A DNA stretch of 64,000 nt from Coix lacryma-jobi var. lacryma-jobi. Lineage: Eukaryota > Streptophyta > Magnoliopsida > Poales > Poaceae. Location of the stretch: assembly GCA_009763385.1 (NCBI GenBank), contig CM019829.1, positions 39,535,705-39,599,704 on the forward strand, in the 5' to 3' direction. The position numbers and the translations under genes were made by a program. The notes under the pieces were generated by a model. It was given only the letters and a program-made list of their open reading frames with translations. It had not been told where the DNA came from and ran no database searches. Each line of letters opens with the position of its first letter. The stretch's first letter is position 1. Below are positions 31,232 to 41,856 of the stretch, piece by piece.

Positions 31232-31964
31232 CCGAGAGGTAGCGATAGGTTCGATTGGTGGAGAACTCGACGTTGGCGATCCGGCTTCAAATCAAACATG
31301 ATTCGAACCCTGCAACCGTTACACCACTGCTCCGTTGGTTATCAACCAAGCACAACTTGATTGACCTCGCCAAGAAGGCTAATCCTGCAAGCGAATCGAA
31401 GAACACAAGCAAGAAGGTAAAAACACGCAATCTGAAATTATAGATATGAATTGATACGAATTTCAATGGAGGGTTCAAGAACTCGGTTCCAAAGGACTAA
31501 TCGACACAGTGGAGGAGATCAAGAACGGGGGCCCTGGATCACTGTAAAAGGATTCAACACCACAGTTACAATGAACGATTCAGTTCCTCGATGGAAAACT
31601 AAACTCTAAACAAAACCCAAGACCTAACAACGACGGCGGTGGCTAATTATGGGGTTTAGGTCGTCGCCCCTGCTGGACGCGCCCCCTAATGGGCTCTAAG
31701 ACGATACACGACCCATCGGACCAAAAGACGGTGTCGCAGCACCCTGGCAGATTCTGGACGCTGACTTGTTTCGATGATTCCTGTTGACTCCAGATGTATT
31801 TTGGCGTGATTCCAAAGCCATTGGTTAGCTTATCAAATTATCTTTCCAAGCATATCTGGTTCGTCAAAAACGAAGTCCGTATGCGTCCAGGGCATTGATT
31901 TTACCCGGGACTACTCCTGAATTCCGAGGGTGACGAGGTAGCTGAGTTGGAGACGGATTGCAAC
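31232..31964. other. Unassigned LTR-like insert in the copia LTR
   Basis: About 730 bp follow the truncated 5' LTR end of the TRIM-like element. They do not resemble the host LTR, which seems to resume near 31965 with ttggggaagaccatgacg. I see no long frame. The composition resembles an LTR or leader sequence. The right boundary is uncertain and no target duplication was found. Confidence 0.35.
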
Positions 31965-33064
31965 TTGGGGAAGACCATGACGTCGGTGTGTCCAGCGTGG
32001 CGATGTCCTCATCACCGTGGGCCTTGTTCCCTTCAGTACACGGTGGCGGCCACACCACAAACGCGGTTGGTGTGGTCTCGCAAGACTACAAGCCCCTCCG
32101 ATGTACAACAATGGTGCGCGCAAGCACCGAGTAGCAAGAGGTATGCAAACCTCACTAAACACTAGGCCTAAACCTAGAGCAAGCGCATGAGCGGTGGTCT
32201 AACTAGCCTAAGCACTTCGCAAAGCACCTACACTAATCACCATGTGAATCACTAAGCACTATGCATATGGAGGCACTAATATGGTGTAGCAACACCCTTG
32301 GTATGTTTCTTCACTCCTCCACCCCTCATTTGGTTGGTTAGAGGTGGTATATATAGGCCCTCAAGAAAATAGAGCCGTTGGAAGGGGGCTGAAAATAGCT
32401 TTTTCTAGAGCATCAGACGCTACAGTGAAGGCATCAGACGCGTCCTATGCTCATATGTTGAGCAACTATTGGAAAACTAGCCGTTAGACCTATTTTGGGG
32501 GGCATCGGATGCTCCGGTGCAGGCATCAGACACTACATCGGACTCTAGTATAACAATGTTCATTCTGGGCTGATTTTAGTGAGCATCAGACTCTGGCATC
32601 CGAGCGTCCGTTGCTCTTTTTTTAACGAGAGAGACTTTTGTATTTTGAGCATAACTCTTAGCTCCGAACTCTAATTTCGATGATCTTGGACTTTTTGGAA
32701 AGCTAATGAAACGTTCTACAGCTTTATGCTAGTGTCATGTCAGTTTGAGCAGATCCAAAATCATGAGACAGTTTTAATTCAATCAGCTCTTGTCTCGGCT
32801 TGAGCGGCTCAACTTTGTTTGCGTTCGACCGTCTATTTCTTGTGTATTGGACTTTGCTTGATCTTTGTAATCCTTCAATACATATTGTAGGGTCTTGCTT
32901 GAGGTGTTGATCATTTGATCACCATATTGCCTTCATCCAAGTCACATGTGCATCCTATTGGACTACAAAACAAACACTTGCAAACACATTAGTCCAATTT
33001 GGTTATGTTGATCATCAAACACCAAAATCCAAAGTTAAATAAGCGGAGGTCCATTTTCCTTACA

Positions 33065-33436
33065 TAGGTTAGAGAGACCCATACCTTCGGGCTTGGCAGA
33101 GGAAGGAGTTGGTGAATATCTGTGCAGAGGTAGCGGCGATCGGTGCAGGGAGCAGAGGAGTCCAGCGACGGCGACCGTGTAGTGGCGGCGGCAGTGATGC
33201 TGGTGGTGCTTCCCGCCGCTGCCAGTGCCACCCTCGGGATCATATTAGGGTTAGGACGGTGCAGTTGGCGGCCCCAGAGAACCTCGTATCTAGAGTCCTG
33301 GCCCCCACCTCCTCTTTATAAGCACTGTGCAACGGGGGCCTACCAGCCTGCTATTGGGTTGGGCATCCCCGATTAGGACGCGGTAAAGGGGTCTGTCTTG
33401 ACCGTTGGCTCAGGACAGATGAGATCAATTCTAACA
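33065..33436 (-). repeat. 3' LTR remnant of the decayed copia element
   Basis: On the minus strand it starts TGTTAGAATTGATCTCATC directly after the purine tract. Its far end was displaced by the copia LTR that ends at 33064. The first 125 bp on the plus strand match 38236-38360. Confidence 0.7.
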
Positions 33437-33452
33437 TTCTCCCCCTTGATCT
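33437..33452 (-). promoter_or_regulatory. Polypurine tract of the decayed copia element
   Basis: The minus strand reads AGATCAAGGGGGAGAA immediately before the LTR start TGTTAGAATT, the usual second-strand primer site of Ty1-copia elements. Confidence 0.8.
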
Positions 33453-33639
33453 CATCTTATCATTCTTTCATTCTTTAAAACTTCTCATTCAAATTCAAAT
33501 TCCAACCTTTCTTATTTCTGTTCCATTCCATTACAGATTAGTGCATAGAACATGCTCCATCGTCACGGTCAATTGCCGATAGATTTAACAGCTACAACAC
33601 ACCTCTCTGTTTTGAAACAGATTGTTTATCCTTGGGCCC

Positions 33640-35110
33640 TTTATTGTCCAGAAATCATAGGCCTTACCATTAACCCATGTTGATTTGTATTCTCTGAACA
33701 CACTGGGCGGTAAGCCTTTGAAAAGATAGATCTGCAATACTTTCACATTCTATAAGTATGATTCTGGAGTTTCTCCTTCACAACGTACAACTCAATGTCA
33801 ATGTGTTTGGCAGCACACTTGACCCGTTGTCTTAGGAGCAAACTTCTTAAATGGTTATTACTGTTGTTTACCATTATCAATTCTAGGTATAGGTTTTCTT
33901 AACCATTTCGCCTGTCCTTTAATCCTCATAATAAGCTATGTCATAGGTATGCATCATCGATGACACCACTTTTGTTTCTTTCTTTCTTTGGAGCTTTTCC
34001 ACAATAAAACCCCAACTGCGAGTGTTAGTCACTATTGTGGGTTTCACTACACATCTCGCCAAAATCAACATTTGTACCCACAACCTTTTGAGGGCACTCA
34101 TTCTCTGTTATTCATCATGGGGCATATAAAACTTTGCACAAATGCAAAATATTCTCAACTCCATTCTAGTGATCTATGTCTGGACTGGACTTTTGCCAAA
34201 ATGACCCGGATTCATAAACTATGTCAGCGTAAAATCTTGTCTTTGTATTCATTAAGCTTCCAACAGCTGAAGCATATTGGACGTCCATCTATTACAATTT
34301 CACATTCCTTTTCGGTTACCCATGACCATAGAATTAGGCGTATGTTTACACATGTAGATACTTCATTTCTTTGAAATCTTTTCCGAGTATGCATTCTTTC
34401 ATACCCCCAAATTCTTTTATCTCGGTAAGTTCCAATTCTTAGAACAAATCATGCTTTACCGAGATTATTCTTATCGATAGGACAAGGACTTCTTCTTTTC
34501 CTTACATTAGACTAACATCACTACTAGCAAGTAAGATGTCATCCACCTGCAGCATTAGGAAAATAAATTTTCGGTTCTTAAACTTTTCATAAATACTATT
34601 GTCCTTCTCATTCTCTTTAAAACCCAAATTCTCTTATTGGTCCTTCAAATACTTTTTAGAGTCTTGCTCTAATCCATGAATGGATTTCTTCAGGTGGCAT
34701 TCCTTAATTTATTTTCATTTCATGACAAAACCCTTGGGTTATGCCATGTAAGTGCATCATGTAAAACTCTGTTGAGGTGTGCCATCTTTGCATCCATTGA
34801 TGCAACTCTATATCGTAATGTGCCATTTGAGACATCTTGATACTAAAAGAATCCTTGCATGAAACATAAAATACATCTCTCATCATAAAGAATTCATTCT
34901 CTTTTCTAAAGCCTTTTGCTATAAGCCATGATTCATATCTTTATGCATTCCCTTTGGAGTCACATTTCGCCTTGTAGACCCCTTGACAGCCTACTGTTAT
35001 GACTCCATTAGGAATTTCTTCTAAGTCCCAAACATCAATTGGTACTCATCAATCTCATTTCATCTTACATCGCTTCAAGCAACTTCAATGAATTAGCACT
35101 TCTCACGGTT
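33640..35110 (-). pseudogene. pol: RT and RNase H relic of the decayed copia element
   Basis: In scattered minus-strand frames, copia RT motifs survive: EIP-N-G-V and VYKAKCDSKGNA (about 35010-34950), MAHYDIELHQ-M (34840-34790), CHLKKSIHGL (34700-34670), the catalytic VDDILLASSD (34535-34510, with the usual Tyr before it replaced by Gln), and the C-terminal KGLPPSVFREYKSTWVNGKA (33715-33660). Stops and shifts separate them. The order matches Ty1-copia pol. RT copied the element RNA; this copy cannot be expressed. Confidence 0.75.
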
Positions 35111-36408
35111 TCTCCAAATGAGGTGGAGTCACTCTTCATTTACTTTCGCTATCATAGACTTTTGTCAGAATTAACTGATCAACTTTTATTCTTTGAGACC
35201 TTTTAAGGCCCCATTCACTAGCACTTCTTTCATATGGGGCTCTTGTTCCTCTATCATTGCCAAGAGACAATTAATTCTATGGGTTCTTATATCACAAGAT
35301 ACTTCTTGTTCTTTCATTTTCTTATACAACATCAACAAATATTTATATACCATGTTCCCTCAGATTATTCTGATTTGGGGTTTATTCTATTGAAACTTAT
35401 CTCATATGTGTTAGTACCATCTTAGTACTTCTGAATCTCATTGCTATCTTCCAATCGAAACTATAAAGATCCATGAATTTAGCTATTTCTTTACATAGGG
35501 GTATCATTATCATGACTGTTGTACTCCCTCAACGATCAAATTCATCTTTTATAGATCACTCTTTTTCTAGATGCACACTGTACATTAGTGATTTGAGAGT
35601 TTTGTTCAAAAAATTTCAATTTTCTTTCCTTCAATATCTTTCAATTTTCTTTCTGTCTTTGAATTGACTCTCTCTTGTTCATATCTCAATCCTCCCCCTC
35701 GAAATGAGGCATAAACTTTATTGTCATAATTTTGAAACCATTCATAACTCTTGTGAATGAGGAATCTTTGATTACTTCATTCACATGACTATATCATGCA
35801 AACAAAAATTATTTCTTAAACTCTATGGGAGTAAACTTTCCTTATGTCACTTCGTTAACTAAAAGCGGTCTTTTATTCTCTGTTCTTATATAAGTCACAC
35901 TCTGCATGTTATTCTTATCTTTGGTTTATATGCGATTTCTATTGTTCTTAAACTCATTTAGTGCTTAACGACCATAATAAAACAGAAGTGTACTGTCAAT
36001 AATGGGATAGCCTAAGAGCTACCCCAAACAGGTCCTCCGTGTGGGATACACTTAAAGCACATGAGCCATCACCATCTTCTCCTGTCAGGCAGGATAATTT
36101 CAATGTCATATCTTTTTCCCGCCGTACGGGATAGTTCCCCATAAGGATCATTAAGCCAAAATTGGTTTTCATATTCAATCATCAAATTCAGAAATAAATT
36201 CAAATATTCCATAACATACATGCTTAACCCAACGTTGGTCAAATCAAACATGCATGACTTATTACAATTCTTGTCATAATGTCTGAAACAATTTCTTCAT
36301 AATTGAGTACATGAAACACATTTTATATACTAAACTTCATTTCTCTATCTCTTTTCTTTGGACCAATGTCCTTGGATTCTTTTTTTTAAGTCATTCTTTA
36401 ATGAGAAC

Positions 36409-36453
36409 ACTGTCCCTTATGCAATGACCTTGTTTCATGCAAAACTTGCACTT
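36409..36453 (-). pseudogene. gag: Gag zinc-knuckle relic
   Basis: The minus strand encodes KCKFCMKQGHCIRDS, a copia CX2CX4HX4C knuckle whose last cysteine is replaced by serine. It sits upstream of the pol relic in the expected place. The rest of gag is not recognisable between 36460 and 37080. Confidence 0.65.
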
Positions 36454-37079
36454 TTCATCTTCTGAGTCACAAGTACCCAGCTCTTTTCTTTTCTGCCTCC
36501 AAGAATGAAAGCATGAAGTTCTTTGTCTGAAATACATTAATCAATAATCAACAATAATGAGCATAAAAATAACCCTATGTTGGTCTCGTTAAAAACATAC
36601 TCATCAAACTTTCAATTCTTTCTTTTATATTCCAAATCACCGTTGGGCAGAAATAGAATAAAACAATATTCTTTTTATACATTAATTCTAAATCACCGTT
36701 AGGCAGAAAAAGAATTAATATATATATATATATATAACTCATGAATCATATTTAGTATTGCAATAAACAACTTATCTCAGAAAAAATAGCAATATCACAC
36801 TTTACCGAGTTCTTTTCTGCTCTTCAAATTAAATTCTTTGCAGCGGAAAATGTGAAATTACTCTTTTAGAAAATATATCTAAACTTTCTTCTATTTTTCA
36901 AAATTAAATTCTCCCGTTGGTTCTAATTTAACAATGAAAATTACAACTTCAAATACGCAGCAAAAACAATTGAAATTCTCTTTATAACATTTTTACAGAA
37001 GCACTGAACATACTTTTATATTTTTGAGCTAAAATATCGTTGGATACAAATGCACCGAAATTTGCATCAAAATTCGATC

Positions 37080-38117
37080 CAAAAACCAGTCAAAAACTGC
37101 ATCTGAAAAAAGAAAAACAAAACTTTCGCGACACTACATTCGGCCCGACCAGAAACGGCAAGCAGGCCGCCCAGCTCCCAAAAAACTGGCCGAACGGCCC
37201 CCGGACGTGCGTTGCGCGCCCGCTCCACCGCGCCTAGGCCGCAACTTAGGACTGGGCAGGGAAACTCTCCGCCCTCATGGGCCAAAAGGCGGCCTGATGG
37301 CCACCAGCGTCGATCTCAATCGGACGGCTGGCCGGCATCCTCGGGGAATCAAAACCTCTGCCTCGCCGCCGAACGCCCAAACCCTAGTTTCTTTCTTTCC
37401 TCCTCTCCTCTCTCTGGCGCCACACCGAGTACGGCAGCCACGGAGCGGCTGCCGCTCGTGCCCGCCAACGGCCGTCTAGAGGTGCCGCAAAGCAAACTCC
37501 AGCCAGCTCCTTCCCTTTCTTCCTTGTCTTTCTACCTTCTCTTTCTCCCTCCACGCCGTGTGAGCGAACGACGGCGACGACGGCAGCCCGGGGCAACAAG
37601 AGCTGGAGCCGAAGGGGAAAAAAGGGGGGCACCGCCGCGAGCCCCTCGCCGGCGAGCGTGCTCGCCCGAGGCTGAGCACGCCGCCATCGAGCGGCCTTGC
37701 GACGTTGCCCTTTACCCCGAGCATGAGGCGGAGGGCCACGTGAAGGCGAGACCTCACGGCCGGCGAGCTCGGGTCTTTGTGCTCACGACGTCGAGGAACA
37801 GGCGGTGGCGGTGACGACGGCGAAAGCTGGTAAGCCCTCCTCGCCGTCCTTTCTATTAGGGTATGGTACTCGGTTCTCCCCTTTGAACTAGGGTTAGTGT
37901 TTACTCCCAAGAACCGAATCGGATTCGGTCCATTCTATACTCTTCTTCTTCCCGAGAATCAGATCTCCGCTCTACTGCCATGGAGCTGTGGCAGTGGTGG
38001 CGGTGGTAGAAGAAATTTGCCTCCCGCCGGACCTAGTCTTAGGGTTAGGGTTAGAGACACCTCTCCCCTCTTTATGTTTGCAACTAGATCTACAATGCAG
38101 ACCGGCTTTGGTACCAT
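37080..38117 (-). other. GC-rich leader with candidate primer site
   Basis: About 1 kb between the gag relic and the candidate LTR is GC-rich and unlike the AT-rich pol relic. It contains several overlapping open frames but no recognisable domain. At 38116-38101 the minus strand reads TGGTACCAAAGCCGGT, close to the copia primer site TGGTATCAGAGCCGGT with two changes, immediately after a possible LTR end. It could be the element's leader or captured host promoter/UTR sequence. Confidence 0.4.
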
Positions 38118-38569
38118 TGTTGAGCTTTGTGGATCGACTAGCAGTAGATCTAGCGGGTGTACTCTCAGTTTGGGTATGAGACGCGAGGTAGTTCATCTAG
38201 TTCATCCAGGATGAACTACCAGAGAGGAAAGGGAGAGATATAGGTTAGAGAGACCCATACCTTCGGGCTTGGCAGAGGAAGGAGTTGGTGAAGATCTGCG
38301 CACGGGCAGCGACAGTCGGTGCAGGGAGCAGAGGAGTCCGGCGACAACGACCATGTAGTGGCGGCAGTGATGTAGCGACCATGTAGCGATGGTCAGTGCA
38401 GGGAGCATGGAGTAGCTTAACTTCTCGATCGTGTGGCTAACAAAGGTGAAAGCCACAGTTGTGGCTAGGCTAGGTCGCCACTTGCCGGTATCACAGGAGT
38501 TCACCACCACATAGGAGATGATTCTCGTTTCGTCACAAATACGACTTCCCTTTAATCTTGTTCCTACCA
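38118..38569 (-). repeat. Candidate 5' LTR of the decayed copia element
   Basis: It begins tgttgagctttg on the plus strand beside the candidate primer site and shares 38236-38360 with the 3' LTR remnant. Beyond 38360 the two copies no longer align, so the assignment is tentative. A younger element interrupts it after tacca (38565-38569), and the sequence from 41857 may be its continuation. Confidence 0.45.
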
Positions 38570-38833
38570 TGTCAGCAACCCCAATCGGATTGCTCACGAG
38601 TAGCTCTATTACAGATAGTTCAAAGATAGAAGATGAACAATACAACTAAAGGTAAGGGTAGTTGTAGATTGATAATTTGGTTGATGATGGCTCTCCCCTG
38701 CTGCTACGCTCTTATAGCTGTAGAAGACGTCTAACGGTTCCGACTTCAGTCGCCTCGACAGGCTTGGGCAGGCTCGATCTTGGGCAAGCTTGGTCCATGG
38801 CCCATAAGGCCCAGCAGTAGTTGGTCCCTGACA
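38570..38833 (-). repeat. 3' LTR of the NWGG element, 264 bp
   Basis: It aligns with 41524-41851. It lacks the internal ~64-bp duplication of the other copy and contains a few extra bases (gctgctacgctcttatag) after ctcccct. Confidence 0.85.
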
Positions 38834-38846
38834 TTCCCCCTTTCTT
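38834..38846 (-). promoter_or_regulatory. Polypurine tract of the NWGG element
   Basis: The minus strand reads AAGAAAGGGGGAA right before the LTR start TGTCAGGGACC. The protein frame runs into it (LHRLRGKPKLKKGG), so coding and priming sequences overlap. Confidence 0.8.
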
Positions 38847-38847
38847 A

Positions 38848-39572
38848 AGCTTCGGCTTGCCCCTAAGCCGATGCAGAAGTTCAGAATCACCGGGATCCCA
38901 TGGCACTTGCAAGTCCTTAATAATGTTGAAGGGCAATTCACCATGACGTGAGACCTAACTTTCTGACATTCTCTTCTGGATCTTTCCATCCACTGGATTG
39001 ATACCCACTGTAACCAGCATGTTGTATATGGTTGTACGAGTTGGACAAATAGACTCTACGAAGCCAGAAGCCAGATGCCTACCACAGAAAGGCATTGAAG
39101 TGCAGTCAAGCCAAGTCTTCCTATCAGTATATCTGACATCATGATTCTTGCGCTGACACAACTGAAACTCATCATAGCCAGGCTCTGCAAGATCAACAGC
39201 AGCTATGGTCTCATGATCCAGAACATTCAGTTTGCTGCCAACCGAGATTGTTTTCACAAGCTCACTAGCAATGTTAGTATGAAGTATTACAGGAGGTGGC
39301 CATGGCTGGAGCTCCATGCAGCGAGTAGTGTGCCCATTCAATTTACTCCTGAGTAAACCAACAGTCTTCAAACGCTTGCTCAACACAGATACTGAAGTGA
39401 GATTGTAGTAGAACCAAGCCATCATATCAATGTAGGCCACTTCCATAACTGTCCTAGCATGAAGCAACGAATTTTGAACTCTCCAGATTGCAAAACCAAC
39501 AGTGAACAAGGAAGCGCTTTCATAAAAGGGAAGTAGAATCCCAGCGAGATGACTGAAACAAATCACTTTCAA
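38848..39572 (-). pseudogene. C-terminal part of the NWGG element protein
   Basis: The 205-codon piece 39572-38955 reads VGFAIWRVQNSLLHARTVME, then TRKTWLDCTSMPFCGRH-like text, with several aromatic and Cys residues, and ends in stop TGA. Similar sequence resumes in another frame to about 38848, with VPWDPGDSELLHRLRGKPKL. This GKPxxKxGG ending just before the purine tract is one I associate with unclassified plant retrotransposon proteins. I recognise no enzyme. It follows the middle part (40571-39582), with the boundary near 39577 likely another frame change. Confidence 0.45.
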
Positions 39573-39581
39573 ATTGTTGGC

Positions 39582-40571
39582 TCATGTAGAGTAGTAGTGC
39601 ACTTTCTGTAATAGTGATACTCTTTCTAGAAATACTATCCACTTCACCCAGTTGAACAAGCAGCAAGCAACACAATTGATTACCTTGTGAACAGACAGTC
39701 CCCGGTTGCAGCCTGTAAGCTCAACATTCCAGCACAATGGCGTAGCTTCGGACTGTTGCCACAAATACAAACAAGCAGGTCTGCTGATTTCTACAGGAAG
39801 CATTGACTCGAGCAGCACTGCACTTTGAGCACTCGTCCCCTCAAACACCATCTTGTACTCATCTACTGTAGTGGCACTACTACCTGACAGAACAGCATCC
39901 AGCCAAGATGTAGAGGTAAGGTTGGTGATATACCTTTGCTGCATTCCGTCAAACTCCACTTGAGCATGCATTGAGGCAGGTGAAGGCTTGCTTGCAACAG
40001 TCACCATAGCCACCAGCTTGGGCTTGACATGCCTTGGGATGTCTAGGAACTCGACTGCCGGAGGCACAAGTTTGGCCACCAAATTCGGAGTAGCTGGAGC
40101 AATGGCCAGCGCAGGGGTCGTCGATGAAGTGGCCCGAGCAGCTGTTGGCAAGGACACCAACACGTCGGCGCAACCAGTGGAGCAAACAGTCAAACAGTTG
40201 GTGTGCGCTGACCCTGTAGCCACGACCCATGCTTGTTGCCCACCACCCAGAAGCTTGGCCACGGGCATGAGCCCCGGATCGGCCACGGAGCTCGTGCTGG
40301 CCGACGTGGAGAAACTGCGCGCGTAGCCCGCCGTGTCGACGTTGGCGTGGCCGGCTGCGGCTCCTCCCACGAGCACGCATCTGTTGCGCTTGGGGATGGT
40401 GAGAGACTCGGTGTGCCGTTGCGGCTCGAGGGCGTCGGTGTCGAGGAGCCGGAGCATGGGATCGTGCTTCGCAGCGAAGCGCTCAATGGTGTTGCGCGCG
40501 TCCTCCAGATGGTGTGGGCGTGGCCATACATGAAGATGGTAGCGGTGGAGACGATCTTGAAGTCTGCGCAC
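39582..40571 (-). pseudogene. Middle part of the NWGG element protein
   Basis: An open stretch of 329 codons with a plausible globular composition: ARNTIERFAAKHDPMLRLLD, IPKRNRCVLVGGAAAGHANV, KLLGGGQQAWVVATGSAHTN and VEFDGMQQRYITNLTSTSWL. The text before about 40530 belongs to a different frame (ORF 40732-40190), where the true reading seems to come from (VFVCLGFEGMCADFKIVSTA). So at least one frameshift lies near 40500. I do not recognise the fold. It is neither gag nor pol by any motif I can see. Confidence 0.45.
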
Positions 40572-40649
40572 ATGCCCTCGAAGCCAAGGCAGACGAAGAC
40601 GGACCCGCCGCGGTCGACGAATCCAAGGCGGACGGGGACGCGGAGGAGC

Positions 40650-41506
40650 TCATCGCTGTCGGAGCCAAGGCGGGCGCGGAGGAGGTCCTCGCCGAGGGCG
40701 CGTCCGACGCGGACGCGGATCAGAGAGGTCACCTACGAGGTGAAAGAGCTCGTCCGCTGCGGAGGTGAGACCGTTGTCGATGTGGATCTCGCCGGTGGGG
40801 AGAGAGCTGAAGGAGTCGTGGAGGAAGATGTACTTGCGGTGACGGATCGAGACGGACGTGACCTCGGCGAGGAGCGTGGCCTTGTGCTCGCCTGAGGCGT
40901 GTTGCTCCTCCATGGTGGCGCCATTCTCCATGGCCGCTCGGGTTGTGTCCTCCTCCCGAAGCGGTGCCTCGCAGAATTCCTCAGACATGGGGAGGAGTGA
41001 CTCGGAGGTGAAGGCGGGGACGAACTCGTAAGAGAAGGCGGGGATCTCGTCGAAGTGACCGCCCCAGTTGTCGGCGTCGATGAGCTGCGTCGCGCCGGAG
41101 CCGTGGAGCTCAACGACGGGCTCTCGCTGCACCGGCTCCGCCTTGAGCTCCGAGATGCGGATCTGAACGGCGGACTTGAGCTCCGTGGAGACGACATCGG
41201 CGAAGAGGTTGAGGTCGTGTTCCTCCCAGATGAGGGTCGGCTGCTCGAACAACCCTCCCTAATTGTCAGGGGCAACCTCAGCCTTGAGCTGCTCCATGGA
41301 GATCTGCTTGGGTGCGGCGTCGCACAACTCGACGTTGGCAGACCTCTCCTCGACGACGCGGGCGGGCTCCTCGATCCACCCGCCCCAGTTGTCGGCCACG
41401 ACGTCGGCAACCCGCGGTGCCTCGACCGAAGGAGCGAAGCGCCGATCCAGTCGAGCCTCGAGCTCGTCGAGCTTCCTGTTAAGCTCGTCGAAGAAAACCT
41501 GAATCG
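40650..41506 (-). pseudogene. N-terminal NWGG-repeat part of the element protein
   Basis: Reading starts at the primer site without an obvious ATG: a helix FFDELNRKLDELEARLDRRF, then three modules spaced about 55-60 residues, ADNWGGWIEE, PDN-stop-GGLFEQP and ADNWGGHFDE. The second module's Trp codon is TAG (near 41262-41260), a TGG to TAG change. A long open part follows from the Met at 41252, with RHRKYIFLHDSFSSLPTGEI and SAADELFHLVGDLSDP, and a stop at 40650 after a probable frameshift. I do not recognise the family. The repeats may be interaction modules (inference). Confidence 0.5.
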
Positions 41507-41507
41507 A

Positions 41508-41521
41508 CTGCTTTGATACCA
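41508..41521 (-). promoter_or_regulatory. Primer-binding site of the NWGG element
   Basis: The minus strand reads TGGTATCAAAGCAG two bases after the LTR end. It is a good copia-type initiator tRNA-Met site. Confidence 0.85.
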
Positions 41522-41523
41522 GA

Positions 41524-41851
41524 TGTCAGCAACCCCAATCGGATTGCTCACGTGTAGCTCTATTACAGATAGTTCTAAGATAGAAGATGAACAATATAAC
41601 TAAAGGTAAGGATTGCTCACGTGGAGCTCTATTACAGATAGTTCTAAGATAGAAGATGAACAGTATAACTAAAGGTAAGGGTAATTGTAGATTGATAATT
41701 TGGTTGATGATGGCTCTCCCCTGTAGAAGACGTCCAGCGGTTCCGACTTCAGTCGCCTCGACAGGCTTAGCATTAGCAGGCTTGGGCAGGCTCGATCTTG
41801 GGCGAGCTCGGTCAAGGGCCCATAAGGCCCAGCAGCAGTTGGTTCTTGACA
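41524..41851 (-). repeat. 5' LTR of the NWGG element, 328 bp with internal duplication
   Basis: It starts TGTCAGCAACCCC on the plus strand. About 64 bp (attgctcacgtgtagctc... to ...ctaaaggtaag) are repeated in tandem at 41540-41675. The other LTR has one copy, so the duplication arose after or during insertion. Confidence 0.85.
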
Positions 41852-41856
41852 TACCT

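Larger units (their letters stand above)
28920..33064 (-). mobile_element. SIRE-type Ty1-copia fragment: gag and 5' LTR
   Basis: On the minus strand a 5' LTR (33064-30028, with two elements inserted), a primer site and a gag follow each other, ending abruptly at about 28920 against the Tat-like element. The LTR ends fit the same group as 23220-24124 and 63383-64000. The base composition is AT-richer than the Tat-like element next to it. Protease, integrase, RT and the 3' LTR are absent from the window. Confidence 0.85.
30028..33064 (-). repeat. 5' LTR of the 28920-33064 element, with nested insertions
   Basis: On the plus strand it starts TGAAAGGACC at 30028 and ends ...ggtccattttccttaca at 33064. 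Parts 30028-30142, 30448-30865 and about 31965-33064 are LTR proper. They share words with the LTR at 63383 (gaggtatcgag, ccccctagtcctcgttggagc). A run of catcagacgct words lies at 32420-32600. The next five bases, taggt, would be its target site. Confidence 0.78.
33065..38569 (-). mobile_element. Ancient, heavily decayed Ty1-copia element
   Basis: Minus-strand order: candidate 5' LTR (from 38569 to 38118), candidate primer site, GC-rich leader, gag relic, pol relic, purine tract, 3' LTR remnant (33436-33065). A ~125-bp stretch is shared by the two LTR pieces (33065-33190 and 38236-38360). The plus strand of the pol region is strikingly T-rich, as expected after long cytosine-deamination decay on the coding strand. 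Two later insertions (33064/33065 and 38569/41852) hit its ends. No frame survives. Confidence 0.7.
38570..41851 (-). mobile_element. Compact retrotransposon with unknown NWGG protein
   Basis: LTRs of 264 bp (38570-38833) and 328 bp (41524-41851) start TGTCAGCAACC and end ...TTGACA/CTGACA on the plus strand. Flanks are tacca (38565-38569) and tacct (41852-41856), a target duplication with one change. The minus strand holds a copia-type primer site (41521-41508), about 2.7 kb that is almost wholly open once frame changes are allowed for, and a purine tract (38846-38834). The encoded protein has no recognisable gag, protease, integrase or RT. Replication enzymes would have to come from another element. 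Confidence 0.85.

Noticed and set aside
34070..34374. 128-codon plus-strand frame in the decayed copia region
   Set aside because: T-rich decay removes few stops on this strand by chance; pol motifs lie on the minus strand.
37212..37910. Overlapping 200- and 144-codon frames on both strands
   Set aside because: GC-rich region with open frames on both strands and no domain; composition alone explains them.
40233..40895. 220-codon plus-strand frame in the NWGG element
   Set aside because: It is antisense to the element's own protein; the minus strand matches LTR orientation, primer site and purine tract.
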